Assembly (NCBI GenBank): GCA_015075375.1
Contig: JABTUM010000001.1
Span: forward strand, 553,201-617,200
Length of the DNA: 64,000 bases
Source: Planctomycetota bacterium
GTDB taxonomy: Bacteria > Planctomycetota > SZUA-567 > H5-PLA8
Reading direction: 5' to 3'
A program made the position numbers and the translations under genes. The notes beneath the pieces are model-generated. The model worked only from the letters and a program-made list of their open reading frames with translations. It did no database searches and was not told where the DNA came from. Shown here one piece after another: positions 9,927 through 18,393 of this stretch (positions within the stretch are counted from its first letter, which is position 1; the number at the start of each line of letters is the position of its first letter).

Positions 9927-10990
9927 TTGCCTAAGCAGCCCAACTTGTTACTGCTGATGACCGACCAGCAACGCGCCGACGCCTTGGGCTGTACGGGCGG
10001 CTGGGTGCGCACGCCGAACTTCGACCGCATCGCGTCCGAAGGCGTGCGCTTCTCCAACGCGATCACCACGACACCCGTCTGCGTCCCGGCCCGGCTCAGC
10101 ATGGCAACGGGGCTGTACCCGCACAACACCGGCGTCTGGGAAAACTGCGAGCATACGCTGAACCCGCAGATTCCGACGTGGATGCAGGCCGTGCGCGCGG
10201 CGGGCTACCGCACCAGCCTGTTCGGGAAAACGCACCTGCACCCGCACGTTGGCGATCTGCGCGACCGCGAGCACCTGATGCACGCGTACGGGCTCGACGA
10301 CGTGGACGAGATCGGCGGGCCGCGGGCAAGCGCGCGAGTGCGCTCGCACATGACGGACCTGTGGGAACGCCACGGACTGTGGGAAGGCTACCGCGCCGAC
10401 TACGCCGAACGCTTCAAGAACAAACCGTGGGTCGTACGCCCCTCGACCTTGGGCTACGAGTTCTACCTCGATACGTACGTCGGCACGCAAGCGGCGAACT
10501 ACCTCGAACGCTACGACCGGGCCGAGCCGTGGTGCTGCTGGGTCAGCTTCGGCGGGCCGCACGAGCCATGGGATACGCCGGAGCCGTACGCGAGCAAATA
10601 CGATCCGGCCGCGATGCCGCCCCCCGCGCCTGTACCGCAAAGCGCCGCGAAACGGCCGCAAGGCGCGCTGGACGCGAAACTGGCCAAACCGCCGGGGCTC
10701 ACGCCGGCCGAGATCGCCGCGTGCCGCGCCGACTACGCGGGCAACGTGGAACTGATCGACGCGCAGGTCGGGCATATCCTGCAGGTGCTCGAAAAGCGCG
10801 GCGAACTGGAACACACGGTAATCGTCTGCACCAGCGACCACGGCGAACACAATGGAGACGCGGGGCTGATCTACAAGAGCACCTTCCTGAACGGCCCGTT
10901 GCGCGTGCCGCTGATCGTGCGCACGCCCGAGACCGCGCGCGCGGGGCGCGGCACCCAAATCTGCACCGCTCCGGCCGAATGGTTCGACGT
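9927..10990 (+). pseudogene. Sulfatase, 5' part (interrupted by prophage)
   Basis: This encodes the first ~354 residues of a type I sulfatase. The catalytic motif CVPAR, with the Cys at residue 53 that is converted to formylglycine, lies in TTTPVCVPARLSMATG. The metal-binding N-terminus NLLLLMTDQQ and the later CTSDHGEHNGD are present. The best start is TTG 9927, with AAGGAG 7 nt upstream. At 10990 the prophage begins; reading through gives about 31 foreign residues before a stop at 11084. The missing C-terminus is at 43925-44256. Type I sulfatases release sulfate from sulfated polysaccharides and are abundant in planctomycetes. The truncated protein lacks part of the fold and is probably inactive. 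Confidence 0.93.
10987..10990. repeat. Left target-site duplication (ACGT)
   Basis: ACGT directly precedes the TGTAAA left end. The same four bases follow the right end at 43925-43928. Keeping one copy restores the sulfatase frame as W-F-D-V-G-P-T-L. Confidence 0.8.
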
Positions 10991-11000
10991 TGTAAAGCAG

Positions 11001-11086
11001 CGTCCCAAAACCTCAAAAAAACGTCCTTACCGGCCCGCCAGAAAACCCCCTGATGTTTTCCCCAGCACCGGGAATCCGTCCTAAAA
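11001..11086 (+). repeat. Left-end transposase-binding repeats (three sites)
   Basis: Three related 9-10-mers lie in the first 100 bp: CGTCCCAAAA at 11001-11010, CGTCCTTAC at 11022-11030 and CGTCCTAAAA at 11077-11086, all in the same direction. They match the right-end sites in inverted orientation. By analogy with Mu attL sites L1-L3 they are probably bound by the transposase. Confidence 0.7.
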
Positions 11087-11110
11087 CGCCTTTTCGGGCC
11101 GGTTTTACGC

Positions 11111-11209
11111 TCAGAACAACAGGAGAACAAGACCCCAAAGCGCCAGAGCGCACAGAACCGCGCCAACAATCAGCGGGCCTGGGTTATCGCTGGGATTCGG
11201 CATACGCAT
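11111..11209 (-). CDS. Possible 32-residue single-TM peptide
   Basis: A short ORF reads MRMPNPSDNPG followed by about 20 uninterrupted hydrophobic residues (LIVGAVLCALALWGLVLLLF) and a stop. It is the last ORF before the phage left end. The composition is that of a single-pass membrane peptide. No Shine-Dalgarno sequence is visible, so translation is uncertain. Confidence 0.3.
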   Translation of the reverse strand: MRMPNPSDNPGPLIVGAVLCALALWGLVLLLF

Positions 11210-11277
11210 GGCGTGCAATCTAGGCAAGCGTGCGCTCCTGTCCAGAGTCGAGAACCCGGAACGTTTCATCTGTCACA

Positions 11278-12177
11278 TTAAAGCCGCCGGCGCGTGCTTG
11301 GATCGAAGTTCGTGAGGATCAATTCGACCCGCTTTTGGCAGTCGCGGACCTTACCTGCTTTGCCGTTCGGATCGCGCTTGGCATTGCCGCATGCCGAGGC
11401 GAAGGTTTCTACGCGGTGCCTGCGCCAAGACTTCTTGGGGTACAGTTCGTCCACCAAGTCACAGGGATAGTAGCTAAGCACCGCGCGGCCTTGGGCGGCG
11501 TTTAGGGAATCAGCCAAGCGCCGATGCGCGGCTTCATCGAACCCGCCCTGGTAGTAGTCCTCGTGCCCGACGTAGGGCGGATCGCAATAGAACAGCGTCG
11601 AAGGGCTGTCCCACTGGCCCACGCAGCGCACGGCATCCTGTTGATCCACTACTACCGTGGCCACGCGCCGGTGGACAGCCGGGAAGTCCTCAAGGGCGCT
11701 CAGCCAGCGCGAAACTTGGGCACCCATGCCACGGCTGGACGTGCGGGTAGTACCCCAAGATCGGTCGCTGTCTTCGTGAGCCGATCCCGTCATCCCGCCG
11801 CCAAAGCGTTGCCGGCAACGGGCCACGAACGATGCGGCCTTCTGTACTGGGGTCAAGGGGCTGTGCGGTTGGCGTCCAAGCTCAAGGGCGTCCCGGAACT
11901 CCTGGCGAGAGACCGGTGTATTGATGAGTTCCCACCACAGATGGACCACGCCGTCCGGATCGCGGATCACGCGGAAAAGGTTGACCAGATCACCATCGGT
12001 GTCGTTGTAGCACTCGCACGGATGCCGATCTTTGTTGATCAGCACCACGCCGCTTCCGCCGAACGGTTCGACGTAGACGGACTCCCCGTGGTGAGGCTTG
12101 ATGAAGGGCAGAATGTGCTTCAGGAGCCGGCCTTTCCCGCCGACCCAAGTAACCGGGCTTGCAACTTTGACTGGCAA
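11278..12177 (-). CDS. Phage DNA adenine methyltransferase (Dam/D12 class)
   Basis: The protein has the D12-class motifs: WVGGKGRLL near the N-terminus (SAM-binding FxGxK-like motif), YVEPFGGSGVVL, and the catalytic FYCDPPY. Such enzymes methylate N6 of adenine, probably at GATC-like sites, and protect phage DNA from restriction. The start is uncertain. The frame is open to 12396 but that would overlap the upstream gene in another frame, so I suggest TTG 12177 (about 299 residues, normal for Dam). A small hairpin (GGCGG/CCGCC, 12209-12225) lies just upstream. Confidence 0.85.
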   Translation of the reverse strand: MPVKVASPVTWVGGKGRLLKHILPFIKPHHGESVYVEPFGGSGVVLINKDRHPCECYNDTDGDLVNLFRVIRDPDGVVHLWWELINTPVSRQEFRDALELGRQPHSPLTPVQKAASFVARCRQRFGGGMTGSAHEDSDRSWGTTRTSSRGMGAQVSRWLSALEDFPAVHRRVATVVVDQQDAVRCVGQWDSPSTLFYCDPPYVGHEDYYQGGFDEAAHRRLADSLNAAQGRAVLSYYPCDLVDELYPKKSWRRHRVETFASACGNAKRDPNGKAGKVRDCQKRVELILTNFDPSTRRRL

Positions 12178-12289
12178 CTGGGAGTCACTTTCAAAGTCCC
12201 CACGGCTCGGCGGACGTAAGCCGCCAATAAGAAGTCCCCTTTGGCGGGCCGAGCCACTAACTCGGTTCCGCCGGGCCTCTCCCTTCCCG

Positions 12290-12586
12290 TCAAACCCGCT
12301 CGACGCGGATTTCCTTCCGAGTGTCCACATCCGCCGGCGCGGCCGGCGTCGCCGGCAACGGCTCGGGCGGCGCTTCGCCGCAGGCGATGGACGCATTGGC
12401 GAGCATCACGCATTCGCGCAGCTTCTGGATCGCGGCGGCCTGGTCGGGGCCGGCCGGCGTGAGCCGGATCAGGATTTGCGCGTAGATCTCCGCGTTCTTG
12501 CGGATTTCCTCGTACCGCTCAGCCTGATTCCCGTGCGGCCGGTGGTATTGAAACCAGTTCGCCAGGTTGGCATCGGTGATGAGCAT
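12290..12586 (-). CDS. acb2: Acb2-like cyclic-oligonucleotide sponge (anti-CBASS)
   Basis: This 98-residue protein carries the helical-hairpin pattern of the Acb2/T4 Vs.4 family: WFQYHRP, NQAERYEEIR, then an Ala/Ile helix, P.GPDQAAAIQKLRE and VMLANASIACGE. In the family these residues build a small oligomer that binds cyclic di- and trinucleotides and so blocks CBASS (and in some cases Thoeris) signalling. The last ~30 residues are a Pro/Ala-rich extension. The start has GGAGAC upstream. It lies among accessory genes at the phage's distal end. The assignment is from recognised family pattern; no alignment was run. Confidence 0.85.
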   Translation of the reverse strand: MLITDANLANWFQYHRPHGNQAERYEEIRKNAEIYAQILIRLTPAGPDQAAAIQKLRECVMLANASIACGEAPPEPLPATPAAPADVDTRKEIRVERV

Positions 12587-12745
12587 GTCCGTCTCCGAAT
12601 CGCAAGGGCGGTCTCACTACCGCCATCCGTTCTCAACGCTTGACTCCTAGTGCCAGCCACCGCATCCCATGGGATCAGGGCTGGCCTGTAGGCCCGGTGC
12701 AAAGCGCGGTCCGTGCAACCCCGCGAGCCCGCACATGCGAATCGG

Positions 12746-13006
12746 TCAGAACGCCTTCAGCGCCAGGCCCGCGAAGCGCAGCACCTGATTGATGATCTGC
12801 GCGGGCATCGCGTTGGACACCATTTCTTCATGCAAAAGCGCCAGATCGTCGCGCAGTTGCTCCGGTGTCCGCGCCGGACCTTCGATCACAACGCCGGCGA
12901 GCGGATCGCCGGGCTCCCAGCCGTGTTGCTTCAGCACTTCCGGCGTGGGCTCGCCCTGGTAGCCCTTCGCGATCAGTTCCGCTTTCACTTCGGCCGCAGT
13001 CTTCAT
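12746..13006 (-). CDS. Small phage protein, unknown function
   Basis: 86 residues with AAAGGA upstream of the ATG. The sequence is soluble and mostly helical, beginning MKTAAEVKAELIAKGYQG, a pattern like small LEM/SAP-type or terminal-strand phage proteins, but I cannot assign a family. It lies between the lysis-type membrane protein and the Acb2-like gene. Confidence 0.6.
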   Translation of the reverse strand: MKTAAEVKAELIAKGYQGEPTPEVLKQHGWEPGDPLAGVVIEGPARTPEQLRDDLALLHEEMVSNAMPAQIINQVLRFAGLALKAF

Positions 13007-13242
13007 GTTCGGTTCCTTTGCTGTTCAAGTTTTAAGTTGGCCGGCTCGCCTGGAACTTCCCCAAGCCTGAATGGGTTAGAGGACGTGTGCCTTGCGTCCA
13101 AGGCGTCCCTCACGCGGTACATTCCCCGGATTCGTGCCTTAACGCGGCTTCGATCCGCCGGGCCAGCCGTCCAGGTTCCCGCCATCCATTGGCGGCCGTC
13201 GAAAGCCGCCCCAGGGCTATCCCCTGGCGTCGAGCCGGTGGT
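13007..13242. other. Phage intergenic segment with a hairpin
   Basis: No gene is evident in these 236 bases. A 6-bp stem (CCAGGG 13211-13216 with CCCTGG 13222-13227) lies 30 bp upstream of the 13243 gene end on the + strand, that is just downstream of that leftward gene. It lacks a T-run. Confidence 0.4.
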
Positions 13243-14013
13243 TCAGTTTTTCTTGCCGACGAACTGCTGTAGGAACGCGAGCAGTTGCTCGCTGGTGTGG
13301 TTCATCAGTTCGGCCGTCTTGGCCTTCCCCTCGAAGTACGCGCGCAATCCCTCGCTGTACTTGAGCAGGTGGACGATATCCACGTTGGCGGCCAGCACCT
13401 GCGCGCGCATCTGCATCACGCGCTGTTCGATGGCCGCGTAGTGCTCGACCTTCTTGGTCAGGATGAGTTGCAAGTTGACCGCGTTCGCCATCGGTACGCC
13501 GTCCACCAGCTTCGTTTCGGCGCGCACCGCGTCTTCGGCCAGGCGATCGGCTTCCGCCATCGAGCGCTTCCGGTAATCCTCGATGAAGCCGTCCACGATC
13601 CGGGTCATGTTCCGGTCGTAGGTCATGGCGCTGGCCTCCATCGCCTCAACCGAACGCTTCGCCTGTTCGCTGCTTCCGCATCCGGCCAGCGCCAGGACCA
13701 TGCCCAGGCCGAAGACGAGGAACACCAGCTTCAACGCCTTCAATCCCGCTTCCTTGACCGCCGTGCGGCTCTTGATGTACCCCAGGTCCACGAATGTCTT
13801 GGAAGCGATGCCGGCGATGCCGACCACCGCGCCGGCGATGATGCCCAACTCCGTGTTCGCTCCGAACAGGTCCGCCACCAACGATCCGGCCGTCGTCAAG
13901 AAGCCCAGGACCATCGTAAGGATGCTCCAGAGCCGGCCGCTTTCGGCCGCCTTGAACTCCGTCGTTTCCTCTCCGGGACGCGCGAGCGTCGTAACCGGGT
14001 TCTGTCCGTCCAT
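13243..14013 (-). CDS. Membrane protein with two-part TM region and internal lipobox (holin/spanin-like)
   Basis: 256 residues. After a short soluble N-terminus come two hydrophobic segments (ILTMVLGFLTTAGSLVADLF and IIAGAVVGIAGIAS, residues ~30-70), then LVFLVFGLGMVLALAGCGSS near residue 100, which looks exactly like a lipoprotein signal with a C following ALAG. A ~150-residue helical domain follows. A phage holin fused to a lipoprotein spanin is one reading; a tail-tip membrane protein is another. Start ATG 14013 has GGAGG 8 nt upstream. The internal lipobox may be cleaved or may simply be a third TM helix. Confidence 0.55.
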   Translation of the reverse strand: MDGQNPVTTLARPGEETTEFKAAESGRLWSILTMVLGFLTTAGSLVADLFGANTELGIIAGAVVGIAGIASKTFVDLGYIKSRTAVKEAGLKALKLVFLVFGLGMVLALAGCGSSEQAKRSVEAMEASAMTYDRNMTRIVDGFIEDYRKRSMAEADRLAEDAVRAETKLVDGVPMANAVNLQLILTKKVEHYAAIEQRVMQMRAQVLAANVDIVHLLKYSEGLRAYFEGKAKTAELMNHTSEQLLAFLQQFVGKKN

Positions 14014-14047
14014 AGCGCCACCCTCCTTTCGCGGGTTCACCTGCACC

Positions 14048-15307
14048 CTACTTCATACGCATAAGCTCCAACGCGCGGGCGGCGACGTGGGCGGCCGGGA
14101 TGGAATGCAAGCTCTCGCACAGATGATCGCATCCGCGTTCGTACCCATTCTCCGGCCGCCAATGGCAACCACTGCAAGGCAGTGCTCCGAAGACAGGTTC
14201 CACGCATCCGTAGAAGCCATGGGTTTGGCGGCCGTCCGTGGGGCCGCACAAAACCAGCGCCGGCTTACCGAGCATGCCGGCGACATGCCCCAGGCCGCTT
14301 TCATTGGAGATCACCAGATCGGCCGCTTCGACCTGCGCCGCCACTAACGCGGCGGCCTGACCCCAAAATCGCATGCTCTTGAAGCCGCTGGTTCGTGAAC
14401 CGTCGCCCGGACCATCCAGCGCAATGATGCCCGCGCCGGCCGCGAGCAGGAAGTCTTCGAGTTCGACCCATCGGCGCATCGGCCACGTGCGGTTCGTGTA
14501 GGCCGCGAATGGGGCCAGGATCGCCAGCGGCTTGCGGATCGCCGCGATGCTTTGTTCCGCCCAAGCGCGCGCTTCGGGCGGGATCTCCACGTTCGGAAGC
14601 ACGGGGCGCGCGCTGAAGCGCGCCGCCCAAAGTTCGTGCCAGTTCTGCGCGCCTTCGTCTTGCGGCGTCGGAGGCGTGCGCCCGATCTCGAAATCCTTAT
14701 CTATCGAAATCACCCGATGCCCGCGATCCGTGCCATGCGGGCGCAGCTTGTCGGCCGCGCTGAATAGCTTCGCCCAAGGCAGTAGATGCGGCCGGACCTC
14801 GAAGCCCACGCCGCGCTTCGGATCGGCCGCCTTCACGCCGGCGAGCACGCAAGACGCCATGCACACGTCGCCGATGCCCCACGCTTCGAGCCGGAAGTTC
14901 AGCTCGATATGCCCTTCGGTGTGCCGCGACTCACCCTGCCAGTCGCCCCACGGACAAGCCGCCTCCGCGCGACCGGCCTTAAACTCCAAGCGGCAACCGC
15001 AGCCGTCGCGGCGTTCGTCGCGCCATATTTTTTCGAGCCTCGGGACGCCGCAATACGGCGCGCCTTCGATCAGCCGATAGAGCCGCTCGCCCGCGCCGTC
15101 CACGCGGGAGCAGCTCGCGCAGACATTCAAGCGCGCGGCCTTCACGTCCTCTTCGGCCGCGCCGTAGGCCAAGCCCTTGACCAGGTTCACGATCCCCGCG
15201 GACTTCGATTCTCCGCAGGTCGTACACGGTTCGCCGGCGTTGAGCTTCACCGCTTGATCGCGGCGCGGTGGAACAGGCGCGGACGATGGCTTCCAGACGA
15301 TGCCCAT
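14048..15307 (-). CDS. Phage-encoded GT9 family glycosyltransferase with N-terminal cysteine module
   Basis: 419 residues. Residues ~25-120 hold Cys pairs (CTTCGES, CASC, CGCRLEF) that look like a zinc-binding module. The rest matches glycosyltransferase family 9 (heptosyltransferase-type): LAILAPFA, then DLVISNESGLGHVAGMLGKPALVLCGPTDGRQTHGF, the family's signature for the nucleotide-sugar site. GT9 enzymes add heptose or related sugars to lipopolysaccharide. In a prophage this suggests receptor modification and exclusion of other phages, if expressed in the lysogen. The start has GGAGG upstream and follows the tail gene by 9 nt, so it may instead be co-expressed with late genes. Confidence 0.8.
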   Translation of the reverse strand: MGIVWKPSSAPVPPRRDQAVKLNAGEPCTTCGESKSAGIVNLVKGLAYGAAEEDVKAARLNVCASCSRVDGAGERLYRLIEGAPYCGVPRLEKIWRDERRDGCGCRLEFKAGRAEAACPWGDWQGESRHTEGHIELNFRLEAWGIGDVCMASCVLAGVKAADPKRGVGFEVRPHLLPWAKLFSAADKLRPHGTDRGHRVISIDKDFEIGRTPPTPQDEGAQNWHELWAARFSARPVLPNVEIPPEARAWAEQSIAAIRKPLAILAPFAAYTNRTWPMRRWVELEDFLLAAGAGIIALDGPGDGSRTSGFKSMRFWGQAAALVAAQVEAADLVISNESGLGHVAGMLGKPALVLCGPTDGRQTHGFYGCVEPVFGALPCSGCHWRPENGYERGCDHLCESLHSIPAAHVAARALELMRMK

Positions 15308-15316
15308 GCGGACCTC

Positions 15317-16231
15317 CTACGTCGTTTCGGTGACGTTGAATTGGATGGACCAAGTAGCGGCCGGCGAGATGCCGCAACATTCTTCGTCCACGCCTTCCGG
15401 GTAGTACCCAACGACCACATCCACGAAGGCATTGAACGTGGCCGGAAGGTTCACTTCCGCGAACTCGCCTTCGCCCCCCGAGCCGGCCATATCGGAGATC
15501 GTCGCGCAGCCCAAGAGCGCCTTCACGCCGCACGCCGAAGCTACCCCCGTGTGCCGGACCTTCACCGTAAGCGGCTTTGTTGGGCCACTGGTCGTGTTGA
15601 AGATGCGATAGGTGATCTTCTTGGCGACCTTGCTCCCCTCGCCGGATTGGCACGTGAAACCCGAACCCGCCGGCATGTTGAGCGCGCTGCCTTCGATGGC
15701 CGTGTACCAACCGGCCCCGACGTTCCCGTTGAGCAGGCTCCTGGTGATCGTGGTATTCGCGATGGACGCGCAAGCGGTCAACGGCCCGCCGCACGCGGTG
15801 AAGGTCGGCGAGGCGGAAACGAAAACGGTCTGACATTTGGAGACGGGTCCGGGGATGAATACGGTGAAAGCCAGCGACGGATCGCACGCCGCGTCAATGA
15901 ACTTCGTCTCGGCCGCCGGGTACGAATCGAAAAACGTGCTCACCACGCCGCCCACCGTCCCGGCGGTCGTAAGGTGGCTGCTCAGGCTTCCCCACCCGCT
16001 ATCCGGCCCGACCGAAAAGCGGACCTCAATCCCGCCGGGCAGGTCCACCAACGCCATCACGGTTCCAGACCAGTTATCCGGGCCGAGTAACCCAAGGTCG
16101 AGAATCCCGTCCGCCTGTATGTAGCGGTCCGCCATCGGAAATTCAGGATCGCAGTCCTCGCACTCTTCGCACGGATCGAGCGGCGGCGAGGTCGTTTCAC
16201 AGCACTTGCACGGGACGTTCTCCGTTCGCAA
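15317..16231 (-). CDS. Cys-rich phage tail structural protein
   Basis: 304 residues starting at a TTG with GAGG upstream. The N-terminus is cysteine-rich (CKCCE, CEECEDC), and the body is Thr/Ser/Gly-rich with the strand-rich character of virion surface proteins. It has no recognised domain. It is 8 nt downstream of the previous tail gene, so likely a tail-tip or fibre component. Confidence 0.6.
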   Translation of the reverse strand: MRTENVPCKCCETTSPPLDPCEECEDCDPEFPMADRYIQADGILDLGLLGPDNWSGTVMALVDLPGGIEVRFSVGPDSGWGSLSSHLTTAGTVGGVVSTFFDSYPAAETKFIDAACDPSLAFTVFIPGPVSKCQTVFVSASPTFTACGGPLTACASIANTTITRSLLNGNVGAGWYTAIEGSALNMPAGSGFTCQSGEGSKVAKKITYRIFNTTSGPTKPLTVKVRHTGVASACGVKALLGCATISDMAGSGGEGEFAEVNLPATFNAFVDVVVGYYPEGVDEECCGISPAATWSIQFNVTETT

Positions 16232-16239
16232 GAGTCACC

Positions 16240-18393
16240 TCACCACGGGCACGCGATGTACTGGATGGTATCGAACGTCTTGGTCAACGTGCCGTCGCCG
16301 TTGCAGGCTACGTCCACCAAAACCTCCATCTCCGCGCACTGAAGGCACGTAACTCCGATAATCTGACCGCGCGGGCTGACGTGTATGGATTCGATGCCGG
16401 CGTGCCCTTTCTCCTGGTCGTTGCAGAAAAAAATCTTTCCTTGAGCCGGAACAATCGGCCCTTCACCCGAACCTGATCCGGAGCCGCTTCCTGAACCGCT
16501 ACCCGATCCGGAGCCGCTTCCGCTTCCACTCCCGCTACCCGATCCGGATCCACTGCCTTGCCCGCACCCCGCATCGGAACATTCGCCCGCGTTCGCATAC
16601 TGACCGCCCGCGTCGTTGCGCGCGACGCAGTTCCCGTCAATGCAGTCATACGAAAGCGCCGGCATCGGCACGCAGTTCTGTTCACACTCATCCTTCGTCT
16701 GGAACGCGCCCTGCGCATGAGGCTGTTCGACGCATCCGAGGCCGTTGATGCAGTCCCATGAGGTATCGCCACAGTTTTGCTTGCAATCCTGTTCGGTCGC
16801 AAACTGGCCGTGCCCGTCGTCGCGCTGTTTGCAGCCTTGCGGCGTGCAGTCCCAAGACTTGTTCGCGCCGCCGCCTTGGCCGCCGCCGCCCGGATTGGCG
16901 CCCTCGCCTGCAATCGGCACGCCGGCGGCCGGGTCCGCGTTCACTTCCTGCCAACCGGCGAAGCAGCCTTCCGGCCCGTCCATCGGGATACTGTTCTTGT
17001 TCTGGTACCAGTTCTGGTTTCCAACCGTGCTGCGCTCGCGCGAGGCTTGACGTTGCCGTTGCGCTTCCGGCCGGATCGGCTGATCCGAAAGGTTCAGGAG
17101 GATGTTCCGTGCAACGAGGTCGTATTCGATCCGTCGAACGCGCGACTCGCCGAAAGTGCTCACGCGCGAGCCGAGCTTCAAGTTCGCGTTCAAGCCTTTG
17201 ATATGAACCGAGAAGCTGCCGGTGAAGTCGGGCGCGTGTCCGATCCGCTTGTAGCGCGCTTCGGCCAGCGCTTGCATGCGCGGCGTGTGATCCACCGAGT
17301 TGTCGCCGTCGTCGTAAGTAAAAAACTCGTCGTGAATCTCCCATTTCTCACCGTCCAATCGCGCGTCCGCGCCGGTCACCGTCACGTTCAGCGGCCCTTC
17401 ATACACCGTGTAATCGAACCACGCTTCGATCTGGCGCAACGAGCCGTCCGGATGGCGGACGTGCATCACGAGCCAGAAGTAGGGCTCGCCGCCGTTCTGC
17501 CGCAGCGGCGGGTTCTCGACCTCGAAGGTGATGCCTTCCGCGCCGCCGATGCGGATGAGCGCCCGCGTGCCTTTGCGGCATGCGCCGTCCTCGATGTACT
17601 TATCCAGAATCCAGGTCTCTGGAACCGGCCAGCGGTATTCGTTCGCGCCGATGTTGTCGCTCTGCGGATAGATCGTTGGCAGGAACACTTCGCGCCGGCG
17701 CGCGAAGCGGCCCGCGCCTTCCCAGGTCAGCTTCTTGACCTTCCCGGCCAAGCTCAGGCCGGCTTCGCCCTCGACGACAAGCAGCTCGCCGTTGACGGGA
17801 TTGATGAGGCTGTAGTCCCCGACGCGAAGCGACACATCCGGCGAAGCGTAGTAGTCCCGGAAGACCAGGCGCGGCGTGCCGGCGTTCGGTTCGACGTAGG
17901 CGATCCCACCGGCCGTGTGTTGGAGAATATCGTCCAACCAGGTGTCCACCGTCTGCCCGCCGCGATCCAGCGCGGGCAAGTCGCCGTTGAGCCCTTCCAC
18001 GGAGATCCCGCCGGGAAAGAGCCCGGCCACGTTCGCGGTCACCAGGTCAATCGCGCCGTCCACGCCGGTTCCGGTGGGCAGCGCGACCTTGCCCGTGCGC
18101 CCCGTCTCGCCCGTGATGGTGACCGGCTCATTCGCGAGGCGCCGGTAGCTGTCGGCGCAGCGGTAAGTGACGCCTTCGCCGCCGCGATACGCTTTCGGCG
18201 GCTCCACGATCTTCCCGACGAAGATCAAGCCCAACTCGGCGTCGGTGTACTGAACCTCCGCGCCGAGCGTCAACGCGGCCGGATCGTCCACCTTCACCGC
18301 GTGGACGGCTTCGAGGGTGCGCGCGGCGTTGGGCTCGACGGTGACTTTCGTTACCGCGAGCTTCGCGACGGTGGCGAGTTCGAGCGCGGGCAT
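16240..18393 (-). CDS. Large tail-tip protein with Cys-rich repeats and (Gly-Ser)n linker
   Basis: 717 residues. The N-terminal ~480 residues resemble siphophage tail-hub or baseplate proteins (LYTDAELGLIFVGKI-like pattern, later ADSYRRLAN), fitting the position just after the distal tail gene. Residues about 555-640 hold three copies of a C-x(3-4)-C-x(n)-G-x-[FY]-x(4-5)-C-x3-C module (WDC..., WDC..., YDC...). A Gly-Ser dipeptide run of ~31 residues follows, and a compact C-terminal domain with further cysteines ends the protein. ATG 18393 overlaps the upstream stop. The repeats and linker suggest an exposed, flexible receptor-binding end (inference). Confidence 0.7.
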   Translation of the reverse strand: MPALELATVAKLAVTKVTVEPNAARTLEAVHAVKVDDPAALTLGAEVQYTDAELGLIFVGKIVEPPKAYRGGEGVTYRCADSYRRLANEPVTITGETGRTGKVALPTGTGVDGAIDLVTANVAGLFPGGISVEGLNGDLPALDRGGQTVDTWLDDILQHTAGGIAYVEPNAGTPRLVFRDYYASPDVSLRVGDYSLINPVNGELLVVEGEAGLSLAGKVKKLTWEGAGRFARRREVFLPTIYPQSDNIGANEYRWPVPETWILDKYIEDGACRKGTRALIRIGGAEGITFEVENPPLRQNGGEPYFWLVMHVRHPDGSLRQIEAWFDYTVYEGPLNVTVTGADARLDGEKWEIHDEFFTYDDGDNSVDHTPRMQALAEARYKRIGHAPDFTGSFSVHIKGLNANLKLGSRVSTFGESRVRRIEYDLVARNILLNLSDQPIRPEAQRQRQASRERSTVGNQNWYQNKNSIPMDGPEGCFAGWQEVNADPAAGVPIAGEGANPGGGGQGGGANKSWDCTPQGCKQRDDGHGQFATEQDCKQNCGDTSWDCINGLGCVEQPHAQGAFQTKDECEQNCVPMPALSYDCIDGNCVARNDAGGQYANAGECSDAGCGQGSGSGSGSGSGSGSGSGSGSGSGSGSGSGSGEGPIVPAQGKIFFCNDQEKGHAGIESIHVSPRGQIIGVTCLQCAEMEVLVDVACNGDGTLTKTFDTIQYIACPW
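16465..16557 (-). repeat. In-gene (Gly-Ser)n coding repeat
   Basis: About 31 codons alternate Gly and Ser without a break. The DNA is degenerate (GGA/GGT/GGC with TCC/TCA/TCG/AGC/AGT), so selection has kept the peptide rather than the nucleotide repeat. Confidence 0.9.

Noticed and set aside
12178..12396. An N-terminal extension of the Dam-type methylase to 12396
   Set aside because: The extension overlaps the Acb2-like gene, is Arg/Ser-rich and lies before the conserved WVGGKG motif.
16465..16557. Possible short tandem repeat or CRISPR-like tract
   Set aside because: It is a Gly-Ser coding run with variable codons and no spacers.
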